64,000 bases of DNA from Thermogutta terrifontis (lineage in GTDB: Bacteria > Planctomycetota > Planctomycetia > Pirellulales > Thermoguttaceae). The stretch covers positions 744,001-808,000 of the forward strand of contig NZ_CP018477.1 of assembly GCF_002277955.1 (NCBI RefSeq), read 5' to 3'. Positions 36,070 through 44,134 of the stretch are shown in pieces. The notes under the pieces were generated by a model. It did no database searches. It saw only the letters and a list, made by a program, of their open reading frames with translations, and was not told the DNA's origin. The number at the start of each line of letters is the position of its first letter. Within the stretch, counting starts at the first letter, position 1. Made by a program: the position numbers and the translations under genes.

Positions 36070-37425
36070 TCAATCGAACGTCGTCAATCGCATGCCAAAA
36101 TGTTTTAACACCACGTGGAACACGTCGGTATCCCGGGCAGGCTCCGGCGGCAGTATTCCCGGGTGGGAGCTGATCAGCACCGTCCGCTGGGACTTATCGC
36201 GAACGGGCGCACCGTGCGATCCCTGAACCAGTTCCGCCTTCAGAGGAATACCCCGGGTGTTGGGATCAAAAAACAGTTCGACGGGATCATACCCAGGTTT
36301 GCGGTGGATGTCCACCTTCCTGGCGAACGGGGGTGCCAGGTGATCCTCCAGCCAGTAGTAGTACGCGAACCACGCATCCGGCTGCGCACTGAGAATGACC
36401 TCTCCGCTCCGCGGATGGTTGAGGTGGTACCGCGATCGTTCTTCCAGGGCCAGTACCTCGTCCACACCGGGAAGACCTCGGAAAAGCCCCACCACTCTTT
36501 CAATCACGTCAGGCTCGGCATCTTTTACGTAGATATGCGCCACCTGGTGATCGGCCAGGGCCCAGGCCGCACTGTTTTCGGTGTCAAGGTACTCCCCGTC
36601 TTTTTCTTCACGCACCTTCAGCAGGCCGGCTTCCCGGAGAATTCGGTTGGGATACACAACCCGTTCCACGGGAGTGATGACGTATTCTCCAGCAACCAGC
36701 CAGAGAGGGTCTCCATCGTAGGCGTCGCGGAGACCGGTCATCAATCGGCCGAGGACTTCGTCCAGTTCCTGGACGGCTTTCATCGCGGCGGCACTCTCCG
36801 CGCCATCCCGCTGTGCCGCGTAGTCCAGATGGGGAAGATAGATGTAGAAAAAGTTTGGCCGATATTCCTGCGCAAGCAGGATGGCGGATTCCACAATCCA
36901 GCGCGTGCTCTCGATGTTGGCCAGCGGTCCCCAAAAGCGATGCAGGGGGAAATCCCCCAGGGCCTCCCGCAGTTTCAGATAGAGGTCCTCCGGGCGTGTG
37001 TAACACCAGAGGGTCTCGGTGCCGTCGGGATTGTGGATCGGTGCCGGCGTGCAGATGTACTCGGCCCCACACTCTTTGGAATGGAGAGGAAACCAGGCCG
37101 CGCTCACCAGACCACGCTCATGATGATAGAGAAAGTCCCACAATTGCGGTGCCTCAATGCAGTCATTGGGAGACGTCCACATTTCCACTTCATCGCGATC
37201 CCGCCAGTAAAAGCCGTTGGCGATCACCCCGTGTTTATCGGGAAGCCGGCCGGTGGTCATATTCGCTTGCACGGGACAGGTGACCGCGGGGAAGCTGGGG
37301 ACCAGGTCCACGATCTCCCCGCCCGCCGTCATCTCCTGAAGGTTTTGCATCCGGGCGACATCTTTTTCCCGCAGATGGGGCACCGACAGAAGCACGACAT
37401 AGTCGTCGAGTTTGGCAGTACTCAT
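36070..37425 (-). CDS. Alkaline-phosphatase-fold phosphodiesterase (EboF-like)
   Basis: A 451-residue soluble protein of the type I phosphodiesterase/nucleotide pyrophosphatase group. The catalytic area LVPSFPAVTCPVQANMTTGRLPDKHGVIANGFYW carries the Thr nucleophile near residue 49 and the metal-site pattern of the family. A second set, IYLPHLDYAAQRDG with the D-x-x-x-x-x-D/H layout and LADHQVAHIYV, supplies further metal ligands. There is no signal peptide. It is the last of four minus-strand genes together with two TIM-barrel proteins and a prenyltransferase; proteins of these kinds occur together in ebo clusters. A 457-base repeat-bearing gap separates it from the next gene. Confidence 0.88.
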   Translation of the reverse strand: MSTAKLDDYVVLLSVPHLREKDVARMQNLQEMTAGGEIVDLVPSFPAVTCPVQANMTTGRLPDKHGVIANGFYWRDRDEVEMWTSPNDCIEAPQLWDFLYHHERGLVSAAWFPLHSKECGAEYICTPAPIHNPDGTETLWCYTRPEDLYLKLREALGDFPLHRFWGPLANIESTRWIVESAILLAQEYRPNFFYIYLPHLDYAAQRDGAESAAAMKAVQELDEVLGRLMTGLRDAYDGDPLWLVAGEYVITPVERVVYPNRILREAGLLKVREEKDGEYLDTENSAAWALADHQVAHIYVKDAEPDVIERVVGLFRGLPGVDEVLALEERSRYHLNHPRSGEVILSAQPDAWFAYYYWLEDHLAPPFARKVDIHRKPGYDPVELFFDPNTRGIPLKAELVQGSHGAPVRDKSQRTVLISSHPGILPPEPARDTDVFHVVLKHFGMRLTTFD

Positions 37426-37882
37426 CCGGTGTATCTCACTGTGTTAATTGTCCTTGCGCTGCTTGGCTGCACAACTTGTTCTCTGAATCTGCAATTTTTA
37501 TCACACACGGGGGATCCCGACAATTGCTGACTCATTTCCACCTTTCCTGTGCCGATGGGGACGCGAGCGTCCACACGGGTGATCGTGGGGCAACATTCAA
37601 CCCAGAGCGACCTGCCTGTGAGGTCTTCATTCGGAGGGACCTGCTCGTCAGGTCGGCATCTTCGGAGGGACGTGCTCGTCACGTCCGCTTTCGGAGGGAC
37701 CTGCCTGTCAGGTCCGCTTGTCAGCCTTGGATGATCCACCCCAATTCATTGGACCCGACAAGCGGGTCCCTCCGACTCCAATCCATCGCGTTGCGGTCGG
37801 GGCAATTCATGAATTGCCCCTACGGCGCACCGTGCCCGCGGCGTACCGTAGGCTTTTTGCAAAAGTGGGGAGGGATCGGGGG
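37426..37882. other. Gap between two genes of the ebo-like cluster, with repeats
   Basis: The 457 bases separate the phosphodiesterase gene from the isomerase gene in what should be one transcript. The right two-thirds is hairpin array III; the left part has no feature I can name. No gene is supported. Confidence 0.6.
37608..37820. repeat. Palindromic repeat array III
   Basis: Hairpins start at 37637 (GGACCTG, loop CTCGT, one terminal mismatch), 37668 (perfect GGACGTG/CACGTCC, loop CTCGT), 37697 (perfect GGACCTG/CAGGTCC, loop CCTGT) and 37751 (perfect GGACCCG/CGGGTCC, loop ACAAG). A weaker one is at 37608. A perfect 22-bp palindrome centred on TTCATGAA is at 37799-37820. The spacer before 37751 contains TTGGATGATCCA. 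Confidence 0.88.
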
Positions 37883-38722
37883 TCAGCCCGCTTGTTCGAC
37901 AAACGGCCGCAACGCTTCGTAGGCCCGCCGCGCCGCGTCGAACCCCAGATGGCTGTGGCGACTCAGCTCCACATAAACTCCTTTGCCGTAGCGAACCTGA
38001 CGGAGGGCTGTGAACACCTCCGCAATGTCCAGCTCTCCTTCGCCGAACATGAGATGTTCGTGAACGCCGCGGCGCATGTCTTCGATATGCACATTGACCA
38101 GGAGCGAACCGTGGAGCGTGATGATGTCGCTCAGCTTTCCCTCCTGCTGGCAAATGACGTGACCCACATCGAGAGTGAGCCGACATCCTGTGTCGGGCGA
38201 GCGCTCGCGGAGTTCGTCGAATCGTTGGACGGTGTCAATAAACATTCCCGGTTCGGGCTCCAAACCGATCGGCATACCGAATGCGGCCGCCTCGTCGCAG
38301 AGACGTTTCAGGCCCTCTGTGAGCCAGCTCCACGCATCATTCTCCGCGACTTCTGGGTGCCTGATGCCCGACCAAATTGATAGACAATCGGCGTTCAGCG
38401 CCACAGCGCAGCAAAGGGCGTGGCGATAGAACTGCATCCGCCGCTGTCGTTCCGCTGGAGTGGGCGAGATGAGACTCGGCTCATGCTTCCGCCAGGGGTC
38501 GAGGAGATATCGCGCCCCGGTTTCGATAACGCACCGCATCTCCAGCCGATCGAGGACATCGCGAATCTCGTGCAGTTGCCGTTGCCAGTGGGGATTCGAT
38601 GGCGAAAGGAGGTAGTGATCAATGGTCAGGGCGACACCACGGTATCCAATTTCCGCCAATCCGCGGATGGCCGTCACCGGCTCGTGATGGACAAGACCGT
38701 TGGTGTTGTAACCCAGGTACAT
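37883..38722 (-). CDS. Sugar phosphate isomerase/epimerase, TIM barrel (EboE-like)
   Basis: A 279-residue protein of the xylose isomerase-like TIM-barrel family. The N-terminus MYLGYNTNGLVHHEPVTAI and GYRGVALTIDHYLLSP, the acidic GLEPEPGMFIDTVQRF, LTLDVGHVICQ and VNVHIEDMRRGVHEHLMFGEGELD follow the usual order of metal-binding Glu, Asp/His and Glu. No signal peptide. It overlaps nothing and lies 44 bases from the UbiA-type gene on the same strand. Substrate unknown. Confidence 0.85.
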   Translation of the reverse strand: MYLGYNTNGLVHHEPVTAIRGLAEIGYRGVALTIDHYLLSPSNPHWQRQLHEIRDVLDRLEMRCVIETGARYLLDPWRKHEPSLISPTPAERQRRMQFYRHALCCAVALNADCLSIWSGIRHPEVAENDAWSWLTEGLKRLCDEAAAFGMPIGLEPEPGMFIDTVQRFDELRERSPDTGCRLTLDVGHVICQQEGKLSDIITLHGSLLVNVHIEDMRRGVHEHLMFGEGELDIAEVFTALRQVRYGKGVYVELSRHSHLGFDAARRAYEALRPFVEQAG

Positions 38723-38766
38723 GGCGGGCTTTTCCTCTCATCCGTACAACGCGACTAAGAGTTGGA

Positions 38767-39726
38767 TTAGGTGCTAGCAATCCAGCGACCGGCCCAGGTG
38801 GCCGGAAGAATCAGGGCCAGCACGGGCAGGGCACCCAGCGGACCATGGGCTGTGAACACCACGGCCGCATCCAGAATGATAATCCCCATGACGGCCTGGG
38901 TGACGAGCCGCTGTACCCGCGCTGGTGACGGTGCCGCAAGGACCCATATCCCACGCAACAGCATCCAGCCGGCCAGGATGCCCAGGAGGGCGTACCACCG
39001 CCAGGAATCGATCACAAATCGCTCCGCTGTGACCGCGTATCCGGTGATTATGGCAAGACCTGCCATCATCGTCGCCAGCCCGCCGGCGAGCCAGCCACGG
39101 TGGGGGGTGTCGGCCTCGGTTCGGGCAAACGCTGTAATTCCCGCGACATAAACCGCCATTCCCACCGGCAGCGGCAGCCACGCGCAGTTCCACGGTGACA
39201 GCGTGGTGCCAAGGACGAAGTTAATCCCGCGACACGTCCCCATTACGGCAGGGCCCAAAAAAGTTTTTTTCATCACGAAGTTGTAGACGACTATGGCCGC
39301 AGCCAGAAAAAGGGCCACGAGGATCGGTCGCACCGTTCCCGCACGCCAGGCCACATAGGCGCTGAGCACCACCGCCACCATCAAGAATCCCCATCCCAAC
39401 CAGAAGGCCATCGAGGCGGGGACGAATCCCGAGGGAATGGGACGCTGGGGCCGTTCCCGGGCATCAATCTCTCGATCGACCCAATCGTTGAGAACCACAC
39501 CGGCGGCATAAAAAGTCACGCCCGCGAACACAAGCGGCCAGAGGAACGACAGGCTTTCCGGCGTGATGGGGGAATGACACAGGAAGAATCCTGCCAGCAC
39601 GTCGGCCGCGGCGGTAAACAGGTTGGGTAACCGAATAAGTTGACAGTATGCCCGAAAGGACTCGGCCGGCCCCACAAATCGGCGATCTCGAGTTGCCTGC
39701 CCAGCAGACTGTCTGATGCGGGTCAC
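38767..39726 (-). CDS. UbiA-family prenyltransferase (EboC-like)
   Basis: A 319-residue membrane protein with eight or nine helices. The first aspartate motif is LNDWVDREIDARERPQRPIPSG near residue 82, the classic N-D-x-x-D-x-x-x-D of UbiA enzymes, which attach a prenyl chain to a ring or sugar alcohol. The N-terminus carries a polar tail (TRIRQSAGQATRD) before YCQLIRLPNLFTAAADVLAGF. It sits between two TIM-barrel genes with gaps of 44 and 3 bases, so all are probably translated from one mRNA. The acceptor is unknown. Confidence 0.9.
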   Translation of the reverse strand: MTRIRQSAGQATRDRRFVGPAESFRAYCQLIRLPNLFTAAADVLAGFFLCHSPITPESLSFLWPLVFAGVTFYAAGVVLNDWVDREIDARERPQRPIPSGFVPASMAFWLGWGFLMVAVVLSAYVAWRAGTVRPILVALFLAAAIVVYNFVMKKTFLGPAVMGTCRGINFVLGTTLSPWNCAWLPLPVGMAVYVAGITAFARTEADTPHRGWLAGGLATMMAGLAIITGYAVTAERFVIDSWRWYALLGILAGWMLLRGIWVLAAPSPARVQRLVTQAVMGIIILDAAVVFTAHGPLGALPVLALILPATWAGRWIAST

Positions 39727-39729
39727 CTG

Positions 39730-40635
39730 TCACGGCCTCCCTTGGTTGCCCGGGTTTTGCGACGTTTTTTCAGCGCAATGTCCACCGGCTGGGTCGCCCA
39801 CAACAAGAGGCAGCAAAACCTCCCTTGCACGTCGGCCTGCCTCGTCGGGATTGTCGATGTAGGGATAGAGTTCCACCGTGATCCAGCCATCGTAGCCGGT
39901 CCGTTTGATGGCTGAAATCACTGCCGCAAAGTCGATGGCGCCCTCGCCTGGCACCAGGTGGTGATGCACTCGTTCCGCGGAAATGTCTTCGATGTGGTAG
40001 TGTCGGGTCCACCGGGCCATGGTTTCCACCCAGTCTTGCGGGTCTTCACCCACGCAAAACGCATGGCCGATGTCAAAATTCAGTCCCACAGCCGGCGAGT
40101 CAATCCACGAGATGAACTCCAGGAACTGCTCGAATCGTTCGATCAGCAGTCCCGGTTCCGGCTCGATGAGTAAATTGACGCCAAGCTTTTCTGCAAGCTC
40201 GACACAGGGCATGAGTTCATCGTAAAAAATCCGCAGGGCATGGCGGCGGGTCATTCCCGGGGGCAGGGGGCCTCCCGGCTCCGTCTGAATTCCCGGTGCC
40301 CCCAGATCAGCAGCCAGGTGAAGCGCCCGGAGGGTGTGGTCTCGCCGAATCGCCCGATAAAACGGCTCCGGCTCGATCCACGACGGATGCCAGTACGGTT
40401 GCCGGACATCGCTGACACCCCGCATCATGAACGCGTTGATATTGGAAATTTGCAGGCGATGCTCTTCGAGAATGCTCCGCAACCGATCCACATCCGCCGG
40501 GAGCAGGCTGAGGGGCCAGGCGTGGGGAACATCCGCAAGAAGCTCCAGCCCCTCGTATCCCAGGGAGGCGATGCGGGCAGCCGTCTCCGCGAAAGAAAAT
40601 CGTGTGTAAGCGTTACTGCTGTAGGCCAGTTTCAT
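39730..40635 (-). CDS. Sugar phosphate isomerase/epimerase, TIM barrel
   Basis: A 301-residue member of the xylose isomerase-like TIM-barrel family and the first gene of the four-gene set. It shows MKLAYSSNAYTRFSFAETA, GYEGLELLADVPHAWP, LLIEPEPGLLIERF, VGLNFDIGHAFCVGEDP, YHIEDI and WITVELYPYIDNPDEA, the expected series of metal-binding residues. It is distantly similar to the 37883 gene (both have IEPEPG/LEPEPG and DIGHAF/DVGHVI), suggesting an old duplication. The stop is three bases before the UbiA start. Confidence 0.86.
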   Translation of the reverse strand: MKLAYSSNAYTRFSFAETAARIASLGYEGLELLADVPHAWPLSLLPADVDRLRSILEEHRLQISNINAFMMRGVSDVRQPYWHPSWIEPEPFYRAIRRDHTLRALHLAADLGAPGIQTEPGGPLPPGMTRRHALRIFYDELMPCVELAEKLGVNLLIEPEPGLLIERFEQFLEFISWIDSPAVGLNFDIGHAFCVGEDPQDWVETMARWTRHYHIEDISAERVHHHLVPGEGAIDFAAVISAIKRTGYDGWITVELYPYIDNPDEAGRRAREVLLPLVVGDPAGGHCAEKTSQNPGNQGRP

Positions 40636-40875
40636 ACGTTGGGATGTCCTTATCAGCGTTCCTCACATGCCCATCAATGCTGTCAATGACCGAACGAGCT
40701 ATTCTACCCGCTCCTGAAGCCGCGCAATACAACAGTATCGCACGCGGTGGAAACGGAAAAAGCTACCTGCCCGCTACCACCGGGCTTTGCTGACTGGTCT
40801 CACCGCTCCACGCTTCCCCAATGGCTGGCGCCAATTAGTTTTCTGCCGCGTCTTGGGTATCAGATCTGATTCCAT

Positions 40876-41718
40876 CTAACTGCTTGCGCTCCGATAGCTG
40901 CGGAGTGCGGCAAGAAAGACCAACCGACAGAGCACAAGCATCGCGACGGTGGCCACAATCGTAAATCCCGCCAGTGCCCAGTCCTGGGCTGTTTGCGGTT
41001 TGAGGGGCCGGGCAATGAAGCGAGCCGGGACGTTCACCGCCACAAGAACGGGAATGATAAATGTGAAAAACCAGCGGAAAGGTCGGCCGAAACGACCTTC
41101 ATAAATCTCCATGGGATACCGCGCAAAGTTGACAATGTAGAACCAGAAATCGAAGAGCGTTTCATTTCGCCCGAGCCACACACTGGTGGACGCCATCATA
41201 AACATCAGCGAATACAGTATCAGCAAGCCGCAGATTATATACACGATATAGAGGGCTGTTGTGATGGCCGAAGGCACATAATTCATCTGCCTCAGCGAAT
41301 AAAGCAGCAAAAACAGCCCGACGAGAAAATTTCCCGACGAAGACCATTCGACTCTTTGAAGCGACACAATAAACTGCGTGTCGATCGGTTTGAGGAGAAG
41401 AAAATCCAGGTTCCCCTGGCGGACAAAATTGCCGAAATTATCGGCGTTTGTCATGAAAAGCATGGCGGCCAGGCTGTTGATCATCAGGCCCGTGCCGGTG
41501 AAGGCAAAAAACTCATATTTGCCCCAGCCGGTCCCGACGCCCAGGGACGGCGTATATCGAAAGATGAGGATATAAAAACCCAGGTTCATAAACACCCAGG
41601 AAAGGGAAGAAAGAAATTCGATGATAAAATTAGCCCGGAAAGTCATGTCCCGAATAAGACTGTTGCGGGCAAATGTGCCAAACACGAGTAGATACTGTCG
41701 CAACGGAATCACGGTCAA
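40876..41718 (-). CDS. ABC-2 type transporter permease
   Basis: A 280-residue membrane protein with six hydrophobic helices, starting MTVIPLRQYLLVFGTFARNSLIRDMTFRANFIIEFLSS. NFVRQGNLDFLLLKPIDTQFIVS is the typical ABC-2 (DUF990-like) loop. It forms an exporter with the neighbouring permease, whose stop overlaps this start by four bases, and with the ATPase at 42640. The cargo is unknown; members of this class move lipids, polysaccharides or drugs outwards. Confidence 0.88.
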   Translation of the reverse strand: MTVIPLRQYLLVFGTFARNSLIRDMTFRANFIIEFLSSLSWVFMNLGFYILIFRYTPSLGVGTGWGKYEFFAFTGTGLMINSLAAMLFMTNADNFGNFVRQGNLDFLLLKPIDTQFIVSLQRVEWSSSGNFLVGLFLLLYSLRQMNYVPSAITTALYIVYIICGLLILYSLMFMMASTSVWLGRNETLFDFWFYIVNFARYPMEIYEGRFGRPFRWFFTFIIPVLVAVNVPARFIARPLKPQTAQDWALAGFTIVATVAMLVLCRLVFLAALRSYRSASS

Positions 41719-42587
41719 CCTCCGAAGCCGCTGTACCGCTTCAGGCCACGTTGAAGGGTCAGCTTGGCGAGCACCATAAAGGTGACCACCCAGGCCGCCT
41801 GAATGAGCAGTCCCATCACCAGTTCTTCACCCCGTACCTTTCCCAGAAACACGGCACTCGGAAAATAAGCGAGGTACTGCAGCGGTATCATCCGCACGAT
41901 GGTGTAAAACGGTTGTGGCAGCATGTCAATGGGAAACATGTGCCCGGAAAAGAAAAAACTCAAAAGCATATAAATGAATAAAAGGGAGCTTACTTCCAGA
42001 AACCAGAATCCCAAAAGTCCGATGGTGGCTTCGAGGAAAAAACCGAGAAGAAAGGCCATTATCAAAGAGGCAACATAGGCGGCCCATTCCCAGCCGTGGG
42101 GCGTATGGAGAAAAAATCCGCGACAGAGATAAAAGACAATGGCAAACGGCACCGCGGCAATGCTGTAATAAACGAGTTTGTGCGCAACCCGATAGAAAAA
42201 TAAAAATTCCAGCAGCCCAATTGGCTGAATAAGAAACTTTTTGATGCCGCCTTCACGAATTTCGCGAGTGATGCCGGAGGCCAGGCCCGGCATGCTGGAG
42301 AACGCGCGGCTGAGCATCGTCAGGAGGTAGTAGGCCACCATATCCTGGTAGCGGTAACCCACGATGCGCGTTTCCCCGCCAGAATTGCCCGGTACTGCCG
42401 CGAAGACGGCCGCCCAGAGAAACATTTGTGTGACGATGGGGAGAAAACGCATGAGCGTGCCCAGCATGAAGTCGCCGCGGTAGACAATCCGCTCCTGAAT
42501 GCTGATGCGGAGAATGGTCCCCCAGAGGCGACATCGACCGAGAATTCGCCGGGAGAAAGTGTTGATGTCGAAAGGAACTGTGCTCAT
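41715..42587 (-). CDS. ABC-2 type transporter permease
   Basis: A 290-residue membrane protein, the second half of the same exporter. It has six helices and a loop like that of its partner (GGIKKFLIQPIGLLEFLFFYRVAHKLVYY). Its start is at ATG 42587 and its stop overlaps the next gene by four bases. The ATPase gene is 52 bases upstream. Two different permeases plus one ATPase imply a heterodimeric membrane part. Confidence 0.88.
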   Translation of the reverse strand: MSTVPFDINTFSRRILGRCRLWGTILRISIQERIVYRGDFMLGTLMRFLPIVTQMFLWAAVFAAVPGNSGGETRIVGYRYQDMVAYYLLTMLSRAFSSMPGLASGITREIREGGIKKFLIQPIGLLEFLFFYRVAHKLVYYSIAAVPFAIVFYLCRGFFLHTPHGWEWAAYVASLIMAFLLGFFLEATIGLLGFWFLEVSSLLFIYMLLSFFFSGHMFPIDMLPQPFYTIVRMIPLQYLAYFPSAVFLGKVRGEELVMGLLIQAAWVVTFMVLAKLTLQRGLKRYSGFGG

Positions 42588-42639
42588 CGATGACCTAATG
42601 GATGATCCTCACCTGGTGTGGTTAAGTCGCGATTGACGG

Positions 42640-43668
42640 CTACTCATCCAGGGAATGTAAAGGGGAAGGTACGAGGGATTCTTCTCCCGTACGATGGGCG
42701 GAGGTGAACAACGTGGCGATCAGTTCCTCCAGGGGCGGGTCCTCGACGCTGACGTCTTCAGCAGTGTACTGCGCCAGGATGGCGCGCACGATTTCCGTGG
42801 CCTCCGTCCGTGGTACCCGAAGCTTGATCCGCGGCGGCTCCCTGAGGATCACCTGGCCGAAGCGACCAAGATCGCCGGCGGGCGTTCCGTTGGCAAAGCG
42901 GATTGTGATGATTTTGTACGCCCCGAGATGATCGACCAGGCTGCTCAGCGAGCCATCGTAAATGATGCGACCATCGAAGATAACGACGACCCTTCGGCAC
43001 AGGGCCGCCACATCCTTCATGTAGTGGCTGGTCAGGATGACGGTGGTTTTCTTCTGGGCCTGGTACTCTCGGAGAAACTGCTGAATGGTGTATTGGGCCA
43101 CCACGTCGAGCCCAATGGTCGGTTCATCCAGGAACAAAACTTCGGGCGAGTGCAGGAGAGCCGCAATGAGTTCCATCTTCATGCGTTCGCCCAGTGACAG
43201 CTCCCGCACCGGGCGGTGAATGAGATGCCGAACGCCCAGCATTTCCGTCAATTCATCACGGGTGCGGGTGAATTGGTCGGGTGGAATCTGGTAGATTTGC
43301 TGATGCAGGCGGAACGACTCGGCAGCCGGGAGGTCCCACCAAAGCTGATTTTTCTGACCCATCACGAGGGCGAATCGTCGTCGGTAGGAGTTTTCCCGCT
43401 TCCATGGCACATGGCCGAGCACGGTGGCCGTTCCCGCGGTGGGGGTGATGATTCCCGATAGCAGCTTGAGGGTGGTCGTCTTCCCCGCACCATTAGGGCC
43501 GAGAAAGGCAACGAATTCGCCCCGTTCCACCGTCAGACTGATGGATCGGACGGCGTGAATCACCTCGTACTCTGGGCGCAACAGCCCCCGGACGGCCGCC
43601 CAAAGGCCTTCTTTCTTTCGGCTGACTCGGTAGGTCTTCGACAGATTACAGATTTCAATCGCGCTCAT
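42640..43668 (-). CDS. ABC-2 transporter ATP-binding protein
   Basis: A 342-residue ATPase. It shows Walker A LGPNGAGKTTTLKLLSG near residue 57, the Q-loop area ALVMGQKNQLWWDLPAAESF, signature LSLGERMKMELIAALLHSPEVLFLDEPTIGLD and H-loop ILTSHYMKD. The C-terminal about 90 residues are the accessory domain seen in NatA/DrrA-type exporters. It is the first of three genes on the minus strand and is divergent from the sulfatase gene, with a 466-base gap between them. Confidence 0.94.
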   Translation of the reverse strand: MSAIEICNLSKTYRVSRKKEGLWAAVRGLLRPEYEVIHAVRSISLTVERGEFVAFLGPNGAGKTTTLKLLSGIITPTAGTATVLGHVPWKRENSYRRRFALVMGQKNQLWWDLPAAESFRLHQQIYQIPPDQFTRTRDELTEMLGVRHLIHRPVRELSLGERMKMELIAALLHSPEVLFLDEPTIGLDVVAQYTIQQFLREYQAQKKTTVILTSHYMKDVAALCRRVVVIFDGRIIYDGSLSSLVDHLGAYKIITIRFANGTPAGDLGRFGQVILREPPRIKLRVPRTEATEIVRAILAQYTAEDVSVEDPPLEELIATLFTSAHRTGEESLVPSPLHSLDE

Positions 43669-44134
43669 ACTTTCGATTATATGACCCGCCGCTTAATCGG
43701 GGGCATTGTTGACCTCATTCCCAGCCTTTCCCGGCAGAGCATACCTCGGAGGGACCCGCTTGTCGGGTCCGATTGATACCGATTGATGACCCATTCCCCT
43801 TCACCGGGCACGACAAGCGCCGCTCTGGGGTTCGCCGATAAGGGCGATTCATGAATCACCCCGGCAACAGCTTGCGCTGCAGCCTCTCAAGCATCTTATA
43901 GGTTTTGAGAAGAGTCGGAATGGACGGGGCCCGCGGCCCGGAAGCGGCGACGTTCTGGGTATGTTACAATGAGCGCGCCTCGGCCTGGCGGCACAGATCG
44001 CAAGGCTTTTCCCCAAGTCTTTCTGCCGGGGTTGCGATGTCGCACGGGCTGGGCGCTGGGCGGGTGATTGGCCCTGTTTGGCCGTGGGTGGTGGTTGCAG
44101 TTTTTTTGGTCTTTGAGTGTGGGGAGGTGTGATC
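43669..44134. other. Divergent intergenic region, ABC exporter and sulfatase
   Basis: The region must hold promoters for both directions. It contains hairpin array IV at 43752-43861. Around 43980-44130 there is low-complexity text and a GGGGAGG at 44121-44127, which is the ribosome site of the sulfatase. No gene or RNA is recognised. Confidence 0.5.
43752..43861. repeat. Palindromic repeat array IV
   Basis: A perfect GGACCCGCTTGTCGGGTCC hairpin at 43752-43770 and a broken GGGCACGACAAGCGCCGC unit at 43806 are followed by a 20-bp palindrome, GGGCGATTCATGAATCACCC (43842-43861), with one mismatch. The spacer reads GATTGATGACCCATTCCCCTTCACC, the same text as in the other arrays. Confidence 0.8.

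Noticed and set aside
37426-37607. tRNA genes in the intergenic gaps of the window
   Set aside because: I looked for T-loop and acceptor patterns in all the longer gaps and found none.
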